This document shows, one piece after another, positions 1 to 5,731 of a stretch of 7,453 bases of DNA. The stretch spans positions 1 through 7,453 of the forward strand of contig JACDBQ010000111.1 in the NCBI GenBank assembly GCA_013694845.1, in the 5' to 3' direction. The position numbers and the translations under genes are program-made. Numbering within the stretch: position 1 is the stretch's first letter; each line of letters opens with the position of its first letter. The notes beneath the pieces were generated by a model. It was given only the letters and a program-made list of their open reading frames with translations. It was not told the DNA's origin and made no database searches. This DNA is from Acidobacteriota bacterium (lineage in GTDB: Bacteria; Acidobacteriota; Vicinamibacteria; Vicinamibacterales; 2-12-FULL-66-21).

Positions 1-1369
1 GTCCGTAGGTACGTTCGAGGTCCACGGGGCTGAGCACGTCGGCAGCGTCGACCGTCGCCCGGATCCCCGGGGCATGCTGCTCGAGCGTGTCGAGTACGAT
101 GGCGGCGAGTTTGTCGCGGGTGGTGTCCCACGAGGCGCCACCCCGCAGCTGATACGGCACGAACTGGACGTGGGCCGAGAGGACGTGTTTTCCCGCCGGC
201 GCCAGCGAAGGGTCCGCGAGCGTCGGGATCGTTAGATCGAGATACGGTTGGCGCGGGAGCTCTCCGTACTTCGAGGCGTCGAACGCCTGCTCGAGGTAAT
301 CGATTCCCGGGGCGATCTGAATCCGGCCGTGCAAGTCTGCTGGATTGGACACGGCGGTGAACGCGGGAAGTGACGCCAGCGCCAGGTGAACTTTCGCGAC
401 GGTGCCTCTCGCGCGATAGTTGCGCGCTTTCACTAGAAAACCCGGATCCAGCTCGACCGGATCGACGAGATCGAGGAACGTCCGCCGCGGATCGGCGCCC
501 GAGACCACCGCGTTCGCCAGAATTTCCTCGCCGCTCGCGAGGACGACGCCGGCCGCTCGCCCTTCGCGGACGAGGATCCGCGCGACCCGCGCGTCGGTAC
601 GGATCTCGGCGCCGGCCACGCAAGCCGCCTCCGCCATGGCGCCGGCAAGAGCGGCATGACCGCCCTTGACCGTGATGCTGCTGCCACCGGCGGCCGGGTC
701 AGCGGCCGCGTTCAGCAGCAGCAACGCGCCGCTGCCGGCAGACCATGGGCCCTGCGCCGTGCCGAAGACACCCCGCGCGGCCACGGCGGCCTGCAACAAA
801 TCGGTCTCGAACCACTCTGCGACCAGGTCCGCGGCAGCCATCGGCCCCCATCGAAGGAGTCGGAAGCTGTCCTTCTTCCCGAGCGCGCGAAACCGCTTGC
901 CGATCTTGAGCAGGTCCCACATCTCTCCGGCGGCAGGAGCGTCGATGTCGGGTGGTGTCATCTCCAGCAGATGCGACAGAAACGTGCCGAGGCGCTGGAG
1001 CGTCGCGCAGAACTCCGGATAGCTCGCGGCATCCTTCGATGAGAATGCACTGATGGCTTCGGCCGTTCGGCTGACGCTCGACGAGAAAGCGAGCGCGCGG
1101 CTATCCGGCCCCAGTGTGACCAGCCGCGGATCCGGTTGCAGGAACGTCACCTTGCGCGCGAGATCCATGTCGCGCACGACCGAGGCGCGCAGCGGTCCGA
1201 TCGCGTTGGCCAGCGGCGCACTGAACCCGGGTGCGAACTCCTCGTTTGCGACGCAGCCTCCCGCGACCGATCGCGTTTCGAGCAGCAGCGGCTTGAAGCC
1301 GGCCTTGGCCAGATAGAACGCCGCCGTCAGGCTGTTGTGGCCGGAACCGATGATGAGCAGATCTTTCAT
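1..1369 (-). CDS. PYROXD2-like FAD-dependent oxidoreductase, second of a tandem pair (3' end missing)
   Basis: The frame stays open from ATG at 1369 to the left edge of the window, giving about 456 residues without a stop. The N-terminus is a Rossmann FAD-binding fold: MKDLLIIGSGHNSL with the dinucleotide motif at residues 8-13, an acidic Glu31 at the end of beta-2 and GG at 37-38. Blocks shared with the upstream gene include GKRF, WFETDLL, AGAEIRT, DYLEQAFDASKYG, PAGKHVLS and, at the truncated end, LERTYG. Aligning that last block to the complete paralogue implies about 70 residues are missing, including the C-terminal FAD motif. The start is firm: an in-frame TAG lies two codons upstream (1375-1373). 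The third glycine of GxGxxG is Ser13 here, so the copy has diverged. The family belongs to the phytoene-desaturase/amine-oxidase-like flavoproteins; its bacterial substrates are not known. No Shine-Dalgarno lies next to the ATG because a small repeat element separates them. Confidence 0.9.
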   Translation of the reverse strand, partial: MKDLLIIGSGHNSLTAAFYLAKAGFKPLLLETRSVAGGCVANEEFAPGFSAPLANAIGPLRASVVRDMDLARKVTFLQPDPRLVTLGPDSRALAFSSSVSRTAEAISAFSSKDAASYPEFCATLQRLGTFLSHLLEMTPPDIDAPAAGEMWDLLKIGKRFRALGKKDSFRLLRWGPMAAADLVAEWFETDLLQAAVAARGVFGTAQGPWSAGSGALLLLNAAADPAAGGSSITVKGGHAALAGAMAEAACVAGAEIRTDARVARILVREGRAAGVVLASGEEILANAVVSGADPRRTFLDLVDPVELDPGFLVKARNYRARGTVAKVHLALASLPAFTAVSNPADLHGRIQIAPGIDYLEQAFDASKYGELPRQPYLDLTIPTLADPSLAPAGKHVLSAHVQFVPYQLRGGASWDTTRDKLAAIVLDTLEQHAPGIRATVDAADVLSPVDLERTYG

Positions 1370-1372
1370 GGT

Positions 1373-1465
1373 CTAGTGTCGGGTCCTATCCAACCGACGA
1401 GCAACGCCGCCGCCCAGTGACGCAGCGCCGGCCGAACAGAACAGGACTTCGGGACGCGACACTAG
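1373..1465. mobile_element. MITE-like 85-bp palindromic-ended element flanked by CTAG
   Basis: Near-perfect inverted repeats lie at 1373-1386 and 1452-1465, with 13 of 14 positions complementary. Read as a transposon-like unit, the element spans 1377-1461 (85 bp) with terminal repeats TGTCGGGTCC and TGTCGCGTCC (9 of 10), flanked on both sides by CTAG. CTAG fits the YTAR target duplication of IS5-group transposases, which could move such an element in trans. It carries no coding frame. The right-hand CTAG supplies the TAG stop of the upstream flavoprotein gene. Deleting the element plus one CTAG gives AGGAG-CTAGACC-ATG on the minus strand, a normal ribosome binding site for the downstream gene. 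CTAG is itself palindromic, so it could instead be part of the terminal repeat, and a REP-type repeat is the main alternative. Confidence 0.6.
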
Positions 1466-3054
1466 CTCCTGCCCGCCTTCGTATCTTTCAGGATCTTGAC
1501 CGCGGCGTTTCTCCCCGGCGCGCCCATGATGCCTCCCCCGGGATGGGTGGCGGAGCCGCACATGTAGAGGTTCTGGACCGGCGTTCGGTACTGCGCCCAG
1601 CCGGGCGCGGGGCGAAGAAAAAACAGCTGTTCGAGCGTCAGTTCTCCCTGGAAGATGTTCCCTTCCGTCAGCCCGAACGTGCGCTCGATGTCGAGCGGCG
1701 TCAGGATCTGGCGGTGCAGGATGATGTCCTTGATGTTCGGCGCGTGCTCGGCGATCGTGTCGATCACGGTGTCGCCGAATGCCTCACGATGGTCGTCCCA
1801 GGAGCCGCCTTCCTTCAGGTTATAAGGCGCGTACTGCACGAAGCAGGACATGACGTGTTTGCCGGGTGGCGCGACTGAAGGATCGGTGAGACTCGGGATC
1901 ACCATGTCGATGTAGGGACGTCGCGAATACCGGCCGTATTTGGCTTGGTCATACGCGCGTTCCATGTATTCGACGCTCGGCGAGATCGACATCGCCCCGC
2001 GCAGGTGAGGACCGTCGCCGGGCAGGGACCGGAAATTCGGCAGCGCGTCGAGCGCGAGGTTCACCTTGCCCGACGATCCGCGGTACTTGTACCGCCTGAC
2101 ATCCTCCACGAAGTCGCCGGGCAGGTGTTCTGTCCCGACCATCTGCAGGAACGTCAGATTCGGATCGACAGACGACGAGACGACGTCGGCCGTGATGTAG
2201 TCGCCGTTCGACAGCACGACACCGGCCGCGGCGCCGTCCTTCACAATGATCTTCGAGACCGCGGTCTCGGTCCTGATCTCGGCACCCGCCTCTCGTGCCG
2301 CGTCCCCGATCGCGTTGGAGATCGCGCCGGTTCCACCGCGAGCGAACCCCCACGAGCGGAAGGCGCCGTCGATCTCTCCCATGTAGTGGTGCAACAGCAC
2401 GTAGGCCGTTCCCGGCGAGCGAACGCCGAGGAACGTCCCGATGATCCCCGACGCCGACATCGTCGCCTTGAGCACGTCGGTTTCGAACCACTGATCGAGA
2501 AAGTCCACCGCACTCATCGTCATCAGCTGGACCTGGTTGTACTTGTCCTGGTCGCTGAGGGCCTGAAAGCGTTTGCCCAGGAACAGCAGGTTCATGAGCC
2601 CGCGGGGCTCGAGCGACGTCGGGTCCGGCGGAGTCATGTTGAGAATGGGCTTCACGAAGCGGCCCATCTCCACCATCGCCTTCCCGTATTCGTCGTAGGC
2701 CTCGGCGTCGACTCTGGAATGGCGCGCGATCTCGCGGCGCGTCCTGGCGTGATCGTTCACCCGCCACAGATAGTCCCCGTTCGGCATCGGCGTGAAGGTG
2801 CCGTCGAGCGGCAGGATTTCGAGGCCATGCCGCGGGAGGTCTAGCTCACGGATGATCTCCGGCCGCAGCAGCGAGACGACATACGACGCGACCGAGAATT
2901 TGAAGCCGGGAAAGATCTCCTCGGTAACGGCGGCGCCGCCGAGCACGTGCCGCCGCTCGAGCACGAGGACCCTGCGCCCGGCTTTGGCGAGGTAAGCCGC
3001 GTTCACGAGCCCGTTGTGGCCGCCGCCGATGACGATGACGTCGTACTTTTTCAT
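1462..3054 (-). CDS. PYROXD2-like FAD-dependent oxidoreductase, first of a tandem pair (complete)
   Basis: A complete 530-residue flavoprotein, the usual length for the family. The N-terminal Rossmann motif GGGHNG is at residues 10-15, Glu33 ends beta-2 in the run LERRHVLGG, and the following stretch (AAVTEEIFPGFKFS) is highly characteristic of PYROXD2-type proteins. The C-terminus has the second FAD-binding segment at about 495-518, with CGSATHPGGG followed by MGAPGRNAA. The family is related to phytoene desaturase and amine oxidases and probably oxidises or dehydrogenates a small organic substrate using FAD; the reaction is unknown. No membrane segment or signal peptide is visible, so it is probably cytoplasmic. 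It is the promoter-proximal gene of a tandem pair with its paralogue downstream and is divergent from the GcvT-like gene. Only a weak GGAA precedes the ATG. Its TAG stop lies inside the CTAG that flanks the small inserted element. Confidence 0.93.
   Translation of the reverse strand: MKKYDVIVIGGGHNGLVNAAYLAKAGRRVLVLERRHVLGGAAVTEEIFPGFKFSVASYVVSLLRPEIIRELDLPRHGLEILPLDGTFTPMPNGDYLWRVNDHARTRREIARHSRVDAEAYDEYGKAMVEMGRFVKPILNMTPPDPTSLEPRGLMNLLFLGKRFQALSDQDKYNQVQLMTMSAVDFLDQWFETDVLKATMSASGIIGTFLGVRSPGTAYVLLHHYMGEIDGAFRSWGFARGGTGAISNAIGDAAREAGAEIRTETAVSKIIVKDGAAAGVVLSNGDYITADVVSSSVDPNLTFLQMVGTEHLPGDFVEDVRRYKYRGSSGKVNLALDALPNFRSLPGDGPHLRGAMSISPSVEYMERAYDQAKYGRYSRRPYIDMVIPSLTDPSVAPPGKHVMSCFVQYAPYNLKEGGSWDDHREAFGDTVIDTIAEHAPNIKDIILHRQILTPLDIERTFGLTEGNIFQGELTLEQLFFLRPAPGWAQYRTPVQNLYMCGSATHPGGGIMGAPGRNAAVKILKDTKAGRS
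1466..1470 (-). promoter_or_regulatory. Displaced Shine-Dalgarno AGGAG of the downstream flavoprotein gene
   Basis: On the minus strand AGGAG sits just before the CTAG that contains the stop codon of the upstream flavoprotein gene. It is now 96 nt from the next ATG (1369), too far for ordinary use. Without the intervening 89 bp (85-bp element plus one CTAG) it would be 7 nt from that ATG, an ideal spacing. In RNA the 14-nt end repeats can pair (9 bp, one C-C mismatch, 4 bp), placing AGGAG at one foot of the stem and ACC-ATG at the other. It may therefore still act across the hairpin, but this is inference. Confidence 0.5.
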
Positions 3055-3060
3055 TTCCGC

Positions 3061-3173
3061 AATGCTGAAGGCTGAGTGCTGAAGTAATGCTGAACTGACT
3101 GACGGGGACGAACGGAGTGCGGTGAATGCTGATTCTTCCTTACTTCAGCATTCAGCACTCAGTCTTCAGCATT
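3061..3173. repeat. Heptamer-based long inverted repeat in the divergent intergenic region
   Basis: The arms at 3061-3083 and 3151-3173 are reverse complements at 22 of 23 positions; the single exception (G3071 against T3163) would be a G-U pair in RNA. Each arm is built of diverged 7-bp units of the type TGCTGAA, GGCTGAG. The right arm carries one extra unit (around 3147-3153). If that unit bulges out, pairing continues for 7 bp between 3081-3087 and 3140-3146. The middle, about 3094-3139, is unpaired and non-coding. The element fills much of the 198-bp gap between two divergent genes, directly upstream of the flavoprotein start, and so overlaps its likely promoter. There are no evenly spaced identical repeats with unique spacers, so it is not a CRISPR array. 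Confidence 0.8.
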
Positions 3174-3236
3174 TCCTAGAGACCGGACGTGCGGGAACAG
3201 AGCAGGGACAGCATCGGAACGCTCGGAATCTTACCC

Positions 3237-3242
3237 TATAAT
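3237..3242 (+). promoter_or_regulatory. Candidate -10 box (TATAAT) for a near-leaderless GcvT-like transcript
   Basis: An exact TATAAT lies 10 nt before the ATG at 3253. A transcript starting about 7 nt downstream would have a leader of only a few bases. This agrees with the absence of any Shine-Dalgarno in the stretch CGAGTTCCCT between box and start. No good -35 is visible: the hexamer at 17-bp spacing, TCGGAA, matches TTGACA at 3 of 6 positions. The call rests on the perfect hexamer and its position. Confidence 0.5.
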
Positions 3243-3252
3243 CGAGTTCCCT

Positions 3253-4452
3253 ATGCCGATCGGTACCGCCGTTCACGAGCGCACGCTCGCCCTGTGTGAA
3301 AGCCTGAACTACCGCGAATGGTCCGGCTACTACGCCGTCAGCGCGTACGAGGGGCACCACGAGCACGAGTACAACGCCATCCGCAACGCCGCCGCGTTGA
3401 TCGACGTCTCGCCGCTGTTCAAATACCTGATCACCGGCCGCGATGCGTCACGATTCGTCGACCGCCTGATCACGCGCGACGTGTCGAAGATGGGCGTGGG
3501 ACAGGTCTACTACACCGCCTGGTGCGACGAGCACGGCAAGGTGATCGACGACGGCACGGTGACGCGACTTCAGGATCAGACATTTCGCTGGACGGCCGCC
3601 GACCCCAGCCTCCGCTGGTTCACCCAGAATGCGGCCGGAATGGAGGTGCGGATCGACGACATCTCGGAGGAGGTCGCCGCCCTGGCGCTGCAGGGCCCCA
3701 CGACAGCCAGGCTGTTGCGCGTCGTCGCGCAGGCCGACCTCGAAGGGCTGAAGTATTTCCGCGTCACCCCGGGAACGATTGCCGGGGTGCGCGTGGAGAT
3801 CTCCCGGACCGGCTACACCGGCGACCTGGGATACGAAATCTGGATGCCGGCGGCTGAGGCCATCCGCGTCTGGGACGCGCTGATGACCGGCGGCAAGCCG
3901 TTCGACATCAAGCCCGCGGGCATGCTGGCGCTCGACGTGGCGCGGATCGAGGCCGGCCTGCTGCTCATCGACGTGGACTTCTTCAGCAGCAAGAAGGCGA
4001 TGATCGCGGCCCAGATGTACTCCCCCTATGAAATGGGCCTTGGTCGCCTGGTGAGCCTCGACAAATCACGGTTCATCGGCCAGCAGGCCTTGCGCCGTGA
4101 GCACGAGCGCGGCCATGCCCGCCAGGTCGCCGGCCTCGAAGTGGATTGGCCGGAGGTCGAGACCATCCACGAAAAGCTGGGCCTTGCACCGTCCGTCGGC
4201 GCGACGGCCTCTCGCGTCGCTGTGCCGGTCTACCGGGCCGGCCGGCAGGTCGGCCGTGCCACGTCGACGACGTGGTCGCCGACGCTGAAGAAAATGATTG
4301 CGCTTGCCACGGTCGACCGCCCGCACTTTGCCGAAGGCACGCAACTGCAGTTGGAGGTCACTGTCGAAGCCGTCCGGCACCGGGTCAAGGCGACGGTGGT
4401 CAAGACGCCGTTCTTCGATCCCAGGCGGAAGGTGGGAACGCCGCCGCTGTGA
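3253..4452 (+). CDS. GcvT-like aminomethyltransferase-family protein (stand-alone, folate-binding)
   Basis: A complete 399-residue protein of the GcvT/DmdA/sarcosine-dehydrogenase C-domain family, which transfers one-carbon units to or from tetrahydrofolate. Visible landmarks are EHEYNAIRNAAALIDVS (38-53, the family's EHxAVR...DVS region), HGKVIDD (94-100, holding the conserved aspartate pair of the folate-side active site), SRTGYTGDLGYEIW (184-197), ARIEAGLLL (230-238), and the C-terminal barrel with TTWSPTLKKMIALATV (339-354) and TPFFDPRRK (385-393). It is somewhat longer than the glycine-cleavage T protein (about 360), and no gcvH or gcvP is adjacent, so a role outside glycine cleavage is likely. 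Family members of this kind demethylate DMSP or collect formaldehyde-level carbon from N-methyl oxidation. The start follows a TATAAT box with no ribosome binding site. It diverges from the flavoproteins and converges on the Rieske oxygenase. Confidence 0.9.
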   Translation: MPIGTAVHERTLALCESLNYREWSGYYAVSAYEGHHEHEYNAIRNAAALIDVSPLFKYLITGRDASRFVDRLITRDVSKMGVGQVYYTAWCDEHGKVIDDGTVTRLQDQTFRWTAADPSLRWFTQNAAGMEVRIDDISEEVAALALQGPTTARLLRVVAQADLEGLKYFRVTPGTIAGVRVEISRTGYTGDLGYEIWMPAAEAIRVWDALMTGGKPFDIKPAGMLALDVARIEAGLLLIDVDFFSSKKAMIAAQMYSPYEMGLGRLVSLDKSRFIGQQALRREHERGHARQVAGLEVDWPEVETIHEKLGLAPSVGATASRVAVPVYRAGRQVGRATSTTWSPTLKKMIALATVDRPHFAEGTQLQLEVTVEAVRHRVKATVVKTPFFDPRRKVGTPPL

Positions 4453-4467
4453 CTGCCGACGGCATTC

Positions 4468-4544
4468 ACCAGGAACACCACGAGCACCAAGAACACCAAG
4501 AAACCTGTTTGGTTCTTCTTCGTGTTCCTGGTGGTCTTCGTGGA
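4468..4544. repeat. Nonamer-based inverted repeat between convergent genes, possible bidirectional terminator
   Basis: The left arm is a run of CACCAAGAA-type 9-bp units (4468-4502, partly diverged). The right arm is their complement (4516-4533, with further similarity to 4544). The core arms 4485-4502 and 4516-4533 match at 16 of 18 positions. The apex is AACC-TGTTT-GGTT (4502-4514), with a short 2-nt bulge on the right. It lies in the 126-bp gap between the stop codons of the GcvT-like and Rieske genes, where a two-way terminator would be expected. No T-run follows on either side, so intrinsic termination is not assured. It may simply be a dispersed repeat tolerated at this site. Confidence 0.75.
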
Positions 4545-4578
4545 CGTCGTGCTACTTGGCCGTTGGCCTGGCCAGTAA

Positions 4579-5706
4579 TCATCCCTGGTGCACGCCCACG
4601 ATCATGCGATCGAAGGCGTAGAGCAGATCTTCACGGTTCGAGTACGGTCCCGGCGTGTACGCGCGTGACGAAATACCGGCCTGCGACAGTTCGCAGACAT
4701 GCCAGTCCTGCTTGTTGGTGAGATCCCAGAATTCCACCGCGTCGTCGGGGCTGAAGTCTGGTCGCGCCAGCTCCGTCGGGTGGAAATGCCACTCGCAGAT
4801 GTTGAGGGTGCGGTCGGGAGCGATCGGCCACAGGGTGTGCACCATCATGTAGTCCGGGTGCAGGCTCAGAAGCATGTTGGGGAAGATGGCGTAGTAGTAC
4901 ACGCGTCGCACGTCCTCGCCGGACAGCCCGGGCAGCACACCTCTCGAACATTTCCCGTCCATGGTCAGCGTGTCGACGCCTGGCCGCAGATCCATCCGCC
5001 CACCCATGTAGGTCGGCTGCAGCGGATCGTTCTCGCCGCTCAGATAGTGCGACAGCTTGTTGAGCGCGGGATGAAGGTTCGGGCAATGCAGGCACTCGTT
5101 GTAGTTCTGGATGATCAGCTTCCAGTTCGCCTTGACGTCGTAAACGATGCGGTGACCCAGCCGCAAGGTGTCCATTCGCCAGGAGGCGAACTTCGACGGC
5201 AGATCGGCGAGCTGGCCGCGTAGCGGCGGCGGGGCGTCGCGCGAGAGATTGATGAAGATGTGACCGTCCCACACGTCGGCGTGCACCCGGTGCAGCGGGT
5301 AGTCGGTCTTGTCGAAGTGCGGGACCTCCTCCATGTGAGGAGCGCCGATCAGCAGGCCGTTCAGGTCGTAGGTCCACGCGTGGTAGGGGCACTGGATGCT
5401 GCGGCCGAACGAACCTTCGGCTTCGGTGCAGAGCCGGGTGCCGCGGTGACGACAGACGTTGTAGAACGCGTTGACCTGGCCCGCGGAATTGCTCGTGATG
5501 ACGAGGCTTTCTCCGAGCACCTCGCGGACGATGAACTGCCCGGGCTCGATCACCTGCTCGACGCGGCCCGCACAGATCCACATGCGCGCGAACAGCGTCT
5601 CCATCTCGCGCCGGAAGTACAGGACGTCGGTGTAGAACGGCGCCGGCAGGGTGGTCGCGCCGCGCGGCATCGTGTCACGCGGCCTGATGCGAACGTCAGC
5701 TTCCAT
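4579..5706 (-). CDS. Rieske non-heme iron oxygenase, alpha subunit (quaternary-amine demethylase-like)
   Basis: A complete 375-residue oxygenase subunit. The Rieske [2Fe-2S] ligands are Cys85, His87, Cys106 and His109 (CRH, 18 residues, CPYH). The catalytic domain has NWKLIIQNYNECLHCPNLH at 194-212, giving His207 and His212 as mononuclear iron ligands, and Asp334 in QDWHVCE as the likely third. Glu204 stands where ring-hydroxylating dioxygenases have the bridging Asp. Glu at this place is known in the carnitine monooxygenase CntA and similar amine-demethylating relatives, so O2-dependent N-demethylation or C-N cleavage is favoured over aromatic hydroxylation. An electron-donating reductase is required but not seen here. 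The start is ATG at 5706; the frame is open to 5820, but those 38 residues are low-complexity and overlap the divergent permease gene. No Shine-Dalgarno is present, and a TATCAT hexamer lies 9 nt upstream. Confidence 0.93.
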   Translation of the reverse strand: MEADVRIRPRDTMPRGATTLPAPFYTDVLYFRREMETLFARMWICAGRVEQVIEPGQFIVREVLGESLVITSNSAGQVNAFYNVCRHRGTRLCTEAEGSFGRSIQCPYHAWTYDLNGLLIGAPHMEEVPHFDKTDYPLHRVHADVWDGHIFINLSRDAPPPLRGQLADLPSKFASWRMDTLRLGHRIVYDVKANWKLIIQNYNECLHCPNLHPALNKLSHYLSGENDPLQPTYMGGRMDLRPGVDTLTMDGKCSRGVLPGLSGEDVRRVYYYAIFPNMLLSLHPDYMMVHTLWPIAPDRTLNICEWHFHPTELARPDFSPDDAVEFWDLTNKQDWHVCELSQAGISSRAYTPGPYSNREDLLYAFDRMIVGVHQG

Positions 5707-5731
5707 AGACGAGTCATGATACAACCAGCGC
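5707..5731. promoter_or_regulatory. 25-bp divergent start region with overlapping candidate -10 boxes
   Basis: Only 25 bp separate the oxygenase ATG (5706, minus) from the permease GTG (5732, plus). On the minus strand TATCAT (5721-5716) lies 9 nt before the oxygenase start. On the plus strand CATGAT (5715-5720, 4 of 6 to TATAAT) lies 11 nt before the permease start. The two overlap on the palindrome TCATGA (5714-5719). Neither start has a Shine-Dalgarno. Any -35 or activator site would have to lie inside the opposite gene; no good -35 is visible for the minus-strand box. Near-leaderless, mutually exclusive transcription is the inference. Confidence 0.4.

Noticed and set aside
699..920. A possible frameshift in the left-hand flavoprotein, suggested by a competing frame
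   Set aside because: Careful translation from 1369 stays in one frame through this stretch and keeps paralogue blocks (GKRF, WFETDLL, AGAEIRT) on both sides, so the gene is intact here.
1945..2844. A 299-codon plus-strand open frame opposite the first flavoprotein gene
   Set aside because: Its translation is rich in Arg, His and Val without any recognisable domain, and it lies fully antisense to a well-conserved gene. Long antisense frames are common in GC-rich DNA.
3061..3173. CRISPR array
   Set aside because: The repeated units are adjacent, diverged 7-mers arranged as a palindrome, without unique spacers or cas genes.
3253..4452. Glycine cleavage system T protein (gcvT proper)
   Set aside because: The fold fits, but the protein is longer, no gcvH or gcvP is nearby, and the context is an oxygenase and flavoproteins. 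A specific gcvT call is not supported.
4631..5581. A 316-codon minus-strand frame inside the Rieske gene
   Set aside because: It is the same strand in another frame, with an Arg/Ala/Pro-rich translation and no motif. The Rieske frame contains all metal ligands.
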